A stretch of DNA of 64,000 nt from Opisthocomus hoazin (Eukaryota; Chordata; Aves; Opisthocomiformes; Opisthocomidae). Under the pieces are notes generated by a model. That model was not told where the DNA came from, did not search any database, and saw only the letters and a list, made by a program, of their open reading frames with translations. Each line of letters begins with the position of its first letter. The first letter of the stretch is position 1. Below are positions 12,227 through 24,200 of the stretch, one piece after another. Location of the stretch: assembly GCF_030867145.1 (NCBI RefSeq), contig NC_134414.1, positions 77,862,504-77,926,503 on the forward strand. Reading direction: 5' to 3'. The position numbers were made by a program, and so were the translations under genes.

Positions 12227-15200
12227 GTGAGTATTTCAGGACTATTTTTTCATAGATTCCGTATTTTCCTGAATAACTTCCAGTTTTGTTTGCAGCATTG
12301 TGGTGTGCATGCTGCTAGCTGTGTGCAAGCCATCCTGAAGCAGTGCTTGTTTGACGTGTGCTGTATGTGGGGTGCTGTGCTGGACTTTCTGCGTTTTCGG
12401 AGGAAGAAACTGGGAATGACTGTTCAAGTGACTATAAACAGTACCTGACTACATACAAAGCTCAAACAGCTGCAAACCTTTACCTGCGCCTCTCTCTAGT
12501 TGACATCTGTCACTGTTGCTTCTGTACGGAACAGAGGAGGAGGACTGGTAAAATGCCAACCTTCTACAGGCATGCCAGCCTAGCACCCTGCTTGTAGGGC
12601 TGGTGGAGGAGCTAGTACCAGCCTGCACCAGGTAGAAGCCTACTTATCACTGAAAGATGACTTCTGAAGATAAAGTCTTCCTTTATGTATTACTGAGGAA
12701 CAGTCTATCTAATGAACCTTTGTAACCAGGTCAGGTGTTGTAACATTTGATCTTAGCAGAGAGTTCTGATCATATTCCATATTAGACTGAAGGTTATTTT
12801 TTAGTCTATTATTTTTAGTCTACCTAGACTGTTTAGATAGAAGTACCCTTCTTGGTATTTTGGACCAGTTTGATCCGTGTGGTACATTTACAGCCAGCTT
12901 ACAGTATATGAGCAATGGGGAACAGGGATACTCCAGATAATGTTGGTGCTGAGGAAAATGGACAGAAACATCAAAAGACCACAGAAAATAAACTTAGATA
13001 CAGCTAGGGTATTTAATCAACTAGAGCCAGCTTAGCTCATGCAGAGTATTTTGGGAATGGACAGGAAATACCAAAGTCCTCCTAGAAACTCTATGCTGAG
13101 GAACAGAGGCATTGCTGTTGTCATCACTTCCATTTCTGCCTCAACCACTCTAGGCTCTGGGCTGTCTCTGCTACTAGCCCAGCCAACTATACATCGTTGC
13201 TGAGATATGTTCGTTGTTCTGTAGAACTTATTAAACTGGACTTTCGTGTGCATGGTTTCCTGTGCATGCACATAATCCATCACAGCCTCGACTAGGTACT
13301 GCCAGAACCATTGTTTACACTTCAGATAAATGATGTGAGGAGAGCGGGTTTCACCAGCCTTGCAATAAAGTCAGGATCTGCTGCTGATGCTGCTATTGCT
13401 TATGGTGGGAGTTCAACATATAATTGTTAAGAAATCTTTGATTTTTTGCGTAATGCTTCTAATATGTATGTAATGCTGGTCTGACAATCTCTGAGTGCCT
13501 ATTATGAATTCTGATTCCGAAGATTTAGGAGGGATGTCTTAGGAGCTGGAAGAATTGCCATTTGGCAAACTGGACTTAGTTTTCAGGGCTTGGATTTCAG
13601 CATACAAGAGATATTACCTTTAACAAATTGAAGGTGTATGTATATGGATGAATAAAAGACGTAACAGTAGTAGATGTGTAGGACTGAGAGGAACTTTCTG
13701 GATTATGAACATTGTTCAGTACAACAAAAGAAAACAAGAGGCAAGCCCTATGTGTACAGAGCACCACGGAGTACAGGTAAAGAAAGGAGATAATTCAAGT
13801 GAATTGTTTGGTTAAAGTGTTTGTTTCCCTCATTTCTCTTTACAACAGCTGCCTTTGATTCAAAGCACAGACAAGATCCTGAAGATTGCCATGAGGCCCA
13901 CAAGAGGAAATCAAACGAGAAGCAAAGGAGGCTGGCAGTCAGTCAGTGGGACACGGATATACAACCCCTCGTTTCATCTTCTAAATGGCTTGAAGTTCAT
14001 GGGCTCAAAAGAAACAAATTGTCCCTATCCCAGATTTTGTCACAGATTGGATTCCAGCACAGGAAAGGTATAAGACAAATTAATAATAGAATAATTAAAA
14101 AACTCCAACTTTGAATTGAGGTCTGTAGTGTCACGCTGATTTTACACCCCAGCGTACACAGAGTTTTTCACATTGTCTCTTATCTTATGATAATGGCAGA
14201 AAGGGAAGCTCTATCTACAGTTGCTAACATTGCCAGTTCAGAGAACTGAGAAACTCCATCTCCTTTTGATCTGAGAAGGATTTAGGATCTGAGAAGGGCT
14301 TTCCTTACTCAACTGTACTGTTGCTTTACCCGAGGCTCCAGTTCAAATCCTCTCCAATTTAGCTATAGCTAACTATATAAATAATATAACTCATGCTGCT
14401 GAGGCTGTTAGTCTTTTTCCTGCAAACAGCATAGCATAAGATCTCTGTCTGTTTTTAGACAGCAAATATAATTTATGCTGTGCCATAATCTGCAATCTAT
14501 TAGTTGATCATCAGGGTTAGCCAGCCTTCTTGGGAATAGTATATTATTTCCAGGGATCCAGCTTTAAGGAAGCAGTTAGATTTGATTAGAATTCAGGCTA
14601 CTTTTCGTGCAAAGTCAGGCTATAGAAAAATGTTCCTTTGCGGTTATCTGACAGCTGGAGGGGAAGAGTTTGCTAATAATTATTAATCACTGCCATAATA
14701 ATACTTTGCAGAGCATGGTAAAATATTCATTTCTTTGAAGAGCTTGCTGCCTGAGAAGCAGGAATTGTAATGTATTGCAATTGTTCTAGGTTGCATAATT
14801 TAAGATTTTGGCTGGCTTGTGTCCACGGGTCATTCAAAGATCAACAGCGCAGATCGTGAAATCCCGTATGCTGTAGATGAAGAAGAAGCTGTTAAGCAAG
14901 CTTAACGTTGTTACAGTGTAATTTTAGGAGCAGAATGTACTAGCTTAGCAGGGCAGCATGCTGTACAGAATAACTGCTTTGTGATGTTAAATATTCCCAC
15001 CCCTGATGTTTTCTTGTCAATGGAGATCCTGTAGAAGTTTTCCAGCTACTGAAAGAGCACAGTGCAACCTTTTCCTTAGTTGCACCCACTTCTGCACGCA
15101 TTTGGTTGTGTAAGAGAACAGCATTATCTGTACCAGATTTTGTATTTGGTTTGATGGACAAATATTTGCGAGTCCTGTTGTGAGGTAAATGGGTAATACC

Positions 15201-18200
15201 GAAGTTTAATTGCCTAAACCTTTCATTTATTAAAGTCCCATGTAGCTTTTTGGCCTAGAAATAATTAAATGTAGGGGTTTTCCCCACTTCTGGCTAAACT
15301 GGCAGGGAGCTGCAAGAGCGGGGCTGCTCCGTGGAAGAAAAATGAGCCAGGAGCCAAAGGGGACCACAGCCCAGGCAGAGCCCTCACTGCCCAGGTGCAG
15401 TCCTGCAGCGTCTACGCACCGCAAGCAGAGCAGGGTGCTGTTAACAGTGCCCACCGTCCGCCCCAGGGAAGGCGAGGTGATGAACCAGGTCTAGGGTCCA
15501 GCCAGGGAGTGCAGCCAGCAGCAGTGGGAGATGGAGCCAGAGACGAGACTGGAGACAAGGCCACAACACAGGTCGAAAAGCTACATCCAGGAGACAGAAC
15601 TGGAGACAAGGCTGTGACATAGGGCTGAAGGTCTGTCCAGGAGAGAGGTCCACTGGCAGAACTTGAGACAGGTACACCTACAACACAGCTAAAGCAAAGA
15701 CTGGGTGCGCAGGCCTGAGCGCCCTGGGTGGAAACCCCAGGTGAGGCAATCAAGGCCTGTTGGTGCCCTCAGGGCCCCAACATAAATACAGCCAGAAAAA
15801 AATGTAAAACAAAAATGTGATTAGAATTTCACTCAAGTTTCTTAACATCAAGAGTTCAATACAGATGTACGTGCCTCATGCTTGGATGGTGTTGACAACA
15901 ACCTGAAAAACATCTGTTTGAAGTAATCCTTATGATTACCAACTTGATCTTTGTAACTTTTACTGTAGATTATGTGACGACCTTGGGGAAACTTGTGGCT
16001 TCTCGGTATGCAGATGGTCTGTTTCCTCAATACAAGAGAGCACACGATGGCAGCGTGTATAACGTAAGTGTGCCTGACCTGTGGTGACTTCCCTGTGCGC
16101 TTAGAAATTATTATCACTGTAGCATAATGATGTGACTAAAATGGCTACCTATGGCATGAAATACTTATAGTCTTTGTGTGAGAACTTTATCTCTTGATCT
16201 TTTTTTTCTCTGATTTGTGAAACTGTTAGTGACAATAATCAACAGTGGGGAAGCTAGATACCTTTTTCTTTTTTTTCCTTGCAAAGTCTTATGGTCTTGC
16301 CTTGGTGCGGCATTGCAGTAAATCTTTCCAGACAAGACTGCAGTTTCTAAGCAACATTTACCCTTTCTTGAAAGAAGGAACACTTAAAAAGAAGATGCTC
16401 AGCTGAGTTAAAAAAAATAAAATCGTAGTCAATAAAACAAATGGGGATGCTGAAATAAGAAGACATAATGTGCTGTCATTGCCGATGCAAAGTGCTGCTT
16501 TACTTAGTGCCAACGGGTCACAAAAGGCTCAGCCTACTCTATAGAGACAGCTAGCTGGATCTCTGCCCAGGCTTATGTTCTAAGGAATGTCTTAGCAACA
16601 GCTGCTGGCGGCCCCATTGTGAAGAGGATGGATTCTGATTGAAGAGATACGCGTGCGAGTGAGGAGGGGAGAGAGTTAATTCATACAGGATTTTACAGAA
16701 GCGAGTGGCTTGTCATTTTTGTCTGATAACCGAGTCACTTCTGAAGCACAAGGCCTAAAAATGAGAAAAGAACCATTTCAGGGGGCCTTTTCCCCTCATT
16801 TTTTTTTCCCCATTAGTTCCATATGAAATATCTACATACGGTGTTTTAATCTTAGAACGTGTTGGGAGCAGTAGGAAAGATATTTCTGGTAGCATTAAGG
16901 TAGCAATGCCACTATACAAGACCTGATGAAATCTCATTTAGAGTATTGTGTACAGTTAGCACAAGCTGAGAAGAAACAATTCAAATCAGAACAGGTACTG
17001 GGAAGAGCTAGTAGGATGAACTATGAAGTGCTGATCTTATAAGAGGGCTTGGTTGATGCTGACATGTGTAAGACATAAGAGAAGACTGACAAAGGGTAGC
17101 ATTATTGCCTTTGAATGCCTACAGAAAGGCAAGTTGCAGGGATAGGGCAAAGCTATAGTTTTCCATGCTAAAAGGCATACTAGTCCAAGAATAAATGGGT
17201 ATGAACTGCCATGAGTAAATTTAGGCTGGACAGTTAGAAGTTTTCCAGCCCTCAGAGAAATGGGAATCTGGACTGGCCAGCTACAAGTGAAGGGGTGGTG
17301 CAAGAAAACTACTTTATTCTAAGATGGAATTGGCTCAGTGTAGTGCAATAAGCTTCTTTGTGTGATTCTGACCATCATAGGAGGAAACTGGATTTTCTAA
17401 GTGCTCCTTCGCAGGCCTGCATTCCTTTGGCAGACAGCCTGAGACTCTGTATCTGGGAGGCACATTACAGGGCTCTAGCTGACATTAAAGAACAGAGAAA
17501 AATACAAATGAGAGGAAGAAGTGCGCAGACTGACACACGAAGTATGTTGCCCCTGAGAGATGTTCTTGTTTGAAAACATTCATATCTCCAAGATTTTGTA
17601 CTTGGTCCTGAAAAAGTAGTTGGAGTTAGAAGGTAGCCAGTAAATTAGCTTACATGGGTCAGAGATACTGGGGGAATGTCTTTATTGGAACTTGCGTTGA
17701 ATTTTTAAACCTACAAATCATTTTACATGGTGAACGTGTATACGTATATTCATAGGGAGGGGCTGCTTTTTTTAATACTGAATCTAATTTTTTCTTATTT
17801 TACTGATATAGCGTGGGAAGTTTTAGTTGTTGATTGCAGTTGCCTAAACTAAATTTGCCTAAGCACCTACCCACAAATAGTTAAGCTGTAATACTGGCCA
17901 TTGTTAGTGAAATAATAGTACAAACAGGAAGCATTTTACATTTTCCTTTCAAATGCTGAAGACAAGGTGGAGATTGAAGTGGCCCGGAACCAAACTGTAC
18001 GGTCTCTTGTATCGCTGTGCAAAATTTTAAGAGCCAGTCAAAATTCTGGTCTAAGAAGGTACAAAGTTTCTGTGTCGTTGTTTGTTCACCCATCTGCTCT
18101 GCAGCGCTTTCTACATCCTAGCCTGTGTTCAGCTCATTCTAATTGCTCCAGTCTTGAGACAGACAAGTCAGACAACCCACTGGCACTGTCCCATGCTTGT

Positions 18201-21200
18201 ATAAAAAGATTGTGAAAAGCAATTAGGACAAAATGCAGTGTCTTTTCTTTTATAGCTTAGATGCATTTGTCAAGTATTTGCTCTTGAAATAGTGGAAAAA
18301 AAATGGGTTGTTTTCACTGCTACCTTGGCTGGCATATCTGGCACTTGGAAACCAGCTACTGCAGCTGTGCTAAGCTTGGGGCTGCATTTGTATTGTTTGT
18401 TTTGACGTTCAATTTCTTTTTCTCCCTTATTCAAATAAAGCTGACAGCCAAAAAAGAACTGATTCTTCATTTTGTGGATGGTCTAATGAGAGCTATTGAG
18501 CTATACAAGCAGCGAATGGAATGGCTAACCAGTGAGAGCCGGCAGATATTTGGAGTGATTCAAGAACGGTGCATTGTCATTGTTTTGGATTTTGGCAGTG
18601 TGGCTCCAGCTGAATTTGATCTGTGTCGGGATGCACTTTCTGTGGTACTTGTGGAACAAGTGACCCAAATTGCCAAATTCAACCTCATTCGGTAAGCAGA
18701 AAGAATCACAGAATCATGGAATCACAGAATGCTTTGGGTTGGAAGCGACCTTTAGAGGTCATCTAGCCCAACCCCCCTGCAGTGAGCAGGGACATCTGCA
18801 GTTAGATCAGGTTGCTCAGAGCCCCATCCAGCCTGGCCTCGAATGTTTCCAGGGATGGGGCCTCCACTGCCTCTCTGGGCAACCTGTTCCAGTGTTTCAC
18901 CACCCTCAATGTGAAAAATTTCTTCCTTATATCTAGTCTGAATCTACCCTCTTTTAGTTCAAAACCATTACCCCTTATCCTATTGCTACAGGCCCAACTA
19001 AAAAGTCTGTCTCCATCTTTCTTGTAAGCCCTGTTTAAGTAGCGAAAGGCTGCAATAAGGTCTCCCTGGAACCTTCTCTGCTCCAGGCTGAACAAAGAAG
19101 TCCATGTCTGCCCATTGCTGGAGAATAAAAAGGAGCCTCATATTGTATAGACATGTGTTTGGCTAATATACTTTCTGTAGTGGAGATTGTCATGATTCAT
19201 GTCATGGTAATATCTATAGATCTTCCACCACTTTTCACCCACAGTCATGCTGAGCTTGCTACTTCCAGTTAACAGAAGACCATTGTTACCCTGAGGAACA
19301 GAAAAAGATTAAGAGAACACAAATACTGGTATATGCCTTCTACAAATGTATCACAGAAAAACAGAAAGAGAAGATTACTTTGCAATAGCAGTAATGCTCT
19401 TCAGGCATCTTAAGTATTACAGAGTGAAACAGTGAGGTCCCATCTGACTGCCTAGGCATTCTTGTGTCTTTAGGCATTACAGATTTCTGCTTTACAGCTA
19501 AATGTACACTCCCCCAGGTGCCATAGGCACAGGCATAGTCATTTGTATTTCTATAGATTTCCATGGTCACAGAAATCAATAGCAGAACTAGGAAACAATA
19601 CTAGATTTCCATAACAAAAGACAAGTGCTTGTTCGCTAACATGAGTAAATGAATTTGGGTTTAGTTTCAAATAGAAGAATAGAAGCAGCTCTTCATATTT
19701 ATGTATGTCTGCACAAATTCTCATATATGCATAAAGGTTTGAATGGTAAAGCTTGGGTTTGGATAGATTAATGGCATTTTGTGAATATGAAAAAAATGAT
19801 GCACAAATCAGGTCATATAATTTTAAAATTTGTTCCACAACGATAACGTACAACTACACTGTGATTCTTAAAGTTATTTTGCCTAAGCTTTATCCTACAG
19901 ATTTTATTCTGATGCCTTTTCTTAATTCTCTATCTTGTGATACAACCGATATTTGAAAAGTAGAAGATAACTTCCATAGCTTTTGAGAAGCACAGAAAAC
20001 CTTTTCTTTAAAAATGATCTGCAAAGCCAAGTCAAAATCGAGGTGCAATAACTGTATTCATCGATTTGTTTGTTTGTGCCGGAGGGAGACAAAGGACAAT
20101 ATGGCATATAAATCATTGCTTTAAAACAGTCTTGGAAAACATACTTGTCTTTCAGATTTGCAGGAAGCTCTTCAAATAGTGCTTGATGGAATGTCACAGA
20201 TACTGGAGCCAGTTGTTTTGTTTTAATTTGCTTGCTGTCTTTTTATGTACAAATGCAAAGGCATATATGCTTATATACTTTGTGCTTCTGTACTGCCATT
20301 AAGACTAAGGCCTTTGATCAATTAAAATATCAGAAAGGTTAGCATCACAAATTTTGTTTTGATGGGTAGATAACGATCAGCCCTACCACAAAAAAAGCAT
20401 CTCAGTTAACATTGTCTGACACAAAGGTCATGCAGCAAGTTGTGGAAAGAGACCTGTGGATGGCTGATTTTTTTTTCATACAGTTATTTTAAAAAAACTG
20501 ATTGTGTTTTTGTGTTAAGGGGAGATATGCATTAGGTACTGTTTTTAAAGTACTTTAGCTCTCTTGACCTTACTTTGGAAACAGTTGTCTCAAAAAAATT
20601 CTTATAAATAACTATTTTTCTAAGGGTTTTGTTTTTGCTGTACTTCTTTTATTGCAAGTCTAGATTTAGTATCTGCAGTTTATTGTATTTATTACTTAAG
20701 AGTATAAAGGCATAGTAACAATAGCAGAGCTCGACTCTTTTGCTCTGCCAGCATTATTCTCACTACTTCTGATTTATCGTTAATGGCATTTTCAGGGCTG
20801 CTCAGGATCTTACGAAGTGGCAACAGAAATCTGCTCCTGTGTCTGAGCGTACTGTAAAGTCTGCTGTTACGTGGCTCTGGAAGCTGGACTATATGACAGC
20901 TGCCAGCCATACCAGCTCTGCTGAAGCCCTGCTGGAAGCCATGAGTGATGAGGCGGTAAGCTCATACATCTTTTCAGAAGCCTCGAGTAAATCCAAGAAT
21001 ACTCAGTGCCAGAGCCAGACTGGCTATTGTGATTTGCCCTGATGAATATTGCAAAGATAAATATTAATGACAGCATTTGGAAAGTATTTTTTTCCCCAAG
21101 TGTAGCTGCATACTATGTTTACTGATGGCTTGTTTATGTAAATATACTGTATTTTGAATGCAGAGACTTGTTTATTTTCTTTTCTAGAGTACACAGAACA

Positions 21201-24200
21201 CATAACATATTCAGTCATTAAAGGAAAGAGAAAACATCTTCCCTTCCACTTTCTTTGCCATTTATGTTTTTCAGGGCTTCAACTTTATGAGAAAATTGCT
21301 AGTATCAGCATTTTTGAAAACAGGGAAACCATTTTTATTTTGTTATGTATTTAAAGTGTTCATGAAAAATGATATTTAAAATCCAAAATAGTATGTACAC
21401 AGATTTATTTAAGCATTAACTCATGGTAGGGGTATGCAAGTCCTTTTTCAGCAGAGTCTCTTCCAGGACAAAAAGGCAAAGTATGCACAGGTTACCCTGC
21501 AATTAAATTCTCTCTGTTCCTAAAAGTACCATATTACTTTATTCGTTACAGCAGAGTCACAAGACATAAAACATATATGCCATCATTTGAGCTAGTCACT
21601 TAAAACTTGTGTTAGAGATATTTTATGAAATCTTATGATTGTATGAAAATTGCTTACAATCTACATTGTTTCAGTTCCCTAGCACCCAAATTTAATGGAA
21701 AATTTGGCCTACTCTGTGTGGACTAGAATAATTGGTTTTCACTGCCATTAAGATCCATCCCTGTGCACAGATCCAATCCTAACTCCTTTGTAAATCTCAT
21801 TCTGGGACATTGTTTGAAGGAGAAGATAAGTTTGGCTTGAGTTTCCTTCTGGTTCCCTGTGCTGGTGAATTCTCATCCAGATGCACCTTGATGTTTGGAA
21901 ACTGATATTAAAAATGAACTGGGTGAGGAACATATTGTGCAACAGTGAGATTTTTTATGACTGCTTTTTTAAATGCCTCCATAATTTTTATTAACATTTT
22001 CAATTTGCAGTATATTACTGATTTGCTGGTGGGAATCGAAAAAGATTGAATTTAGATTTCAGTGTTGTCTGGATGAATAAAAGGCTTGTTGGACCTGGTG
22101 GGTCTGCGTACGAATAAACAGAAATTAAAATCCATCCAACAGTGAGACATCCATTATTTTTTTCTGGGCATCGGTGGGCTAATGGGTAATCTGGCAGAAT
22201 CAGTTGTGGCAGGTGCTCAGCGTAAAACTTCAATTACTCCTAAATACAGTCATTATCATTCATAACTGACAGTTCACTTGAGTGCAAGCTTCACTGTACT
22301 GCAGGCTGGGGCAGACCCCATTCAGTCCTAGGCAAAAGCTGCACAGTCACTGAACAGTCGTAAATGACTCATTCCTCAGAACTGGCTTCATCTACAGAAG
22401 TTGCTCCAAAACAATACCTATTTTTTTCCCTAGGCTTGGCTCTTCTTGTCATTCCTTTAGCTGAGCTTTTCTTTCCACGTGTAGTGACTCCCTAGATTTC
22501 CTTTCCTCATAACCTGTCAGGCCGAAGCTCAAGATCTCTCTCCTGTAAGGTTGCAGTCCTTTGAGTTCTACCTGCCACAGATGCAACCACAGTGTTTAAC
22601 TTGCGGTTCTGTACAGGTGCCACTCCATAAAGTGTGGGTCACCCGTCCAAAACACACCTCCCCATCAAGGTAAAGACTGTGAGAAACTGTTCACGTTGTT
22701 CTCCTTCCTGTTCCTGTATGAAGTCTGCTTGCTTGTTTAGATGGCTGTATAAATTATAATTTTCAAAATACGAAGGACTAAATGGAAAGGTTTTAACCTT
22801 CCCCACTAATCTGTAAGAAACATTTCCTCTGTGGTATCGTATTGCTGGGTTTGTAGTTAAGTACAGTGAAACATCTGTGGTTAGCATTTTTTTAATTTTC
22901 TTGTGAGGAGTTGGTTTTGCATCAGCTATACTCAAGAAATGTCAGCATTTTGAAAGTTGCAGAGGCAGGCAGTAAATCCTTTGGAGGAAGTGTAAAAATT
23001 GATATCCTTATTGAATATCAAGTTTACCAATTATTGGCAGTCTCAGGAGGTACGGGGAGAAGATGTAAATCTGAAGGAACACAGGGAAAAGTGATTGTGC
23101 AATATTCATGCATTCTGCTAGGCCAGGAGCCTCTTCAGCAAAAGGAATAGGAATGAGGTGTTGTCCAAGGACTGGGTCTCAGCTGGGAGAGCTATGTGCA
23201 TGCTTGGAGAGCTTTTTAGCTGGATGAAACAGAGAGGCAACCTTGTAAAACTGAAGTAAAGCACAGATAGGTGCAACAGTTTTTTCTCTGTGCACCATTT
23301 TCTAAAGCTAATAAGCATTTTGTTAATCTTGCACTTTAATGAAAAACATTCATTCTTCCCTTCAACCATGGTATTTGTCTAGCATTAACAGTGATACCAG
23401 GACAGCTGGCTGACCACAGACCTGGTTGCTCCCAAGCAAGTGTGGTCTGTAACTACGGGCTCTGCCACCCACATGGAGTGTCTCAACCCCTCTACAAGAT
23501 CCAAGGGAAGCCCGAGATGGCAAGGTGCTGCTTCGTTAATTTGCTTGGTCTTAGCCTGAGATTGGGTTGCTGCTTGGGAGAGATGTCTTCCAGTGCTGAG
23601 GATTAGCCCAAGTATTTGTGGCAGAAGGTAGAGCAGGGAGAGAGCTTGAGATCCAGAAGTCTGTGTCAGTTTTTATCAGCATGTTTACGATGTGGGACAG
23701 TATAGGCATTCTACAGCCTGGAAGCTTTGAGTACAAACTGGACAAAAGATGTGCATGTGTCAGTGCATTGGCTCAGGGAGCTAAAATATAAATCAGTATC
23801 AAAGGCAGTGGTGGAAACGCATGAACACACTTACAAGTGATACTGAATTTGATTTGCTACTGCATGAAATTATGTGGGTGTAGAAATATTTCCTCAGTGC
23901 CATCCCAGACTGAAATAGTTATCTTCTCTTCTGTGGTGCGTGTCCGGGGATTCTTAATCATACTCGAGCATAGTTTTTCAGTTAATCAACTATTTATCAG
24001 GTATTTACCAGTTGGTATGTACTGTGCCGTAGGACTGATATGCTATACCTATTGTCTTGAACATCATCTTGTGATAGCTGTTGTTACATTTGTTTTTAAT
24101 GACAGTGAAAATTCAAGAATCATAATTACTATGATGATTGTTAGCATGAATAAGTGCAGGTAACATAAAATCTCTCATAAGGTAATACTCAAGCAATAAC

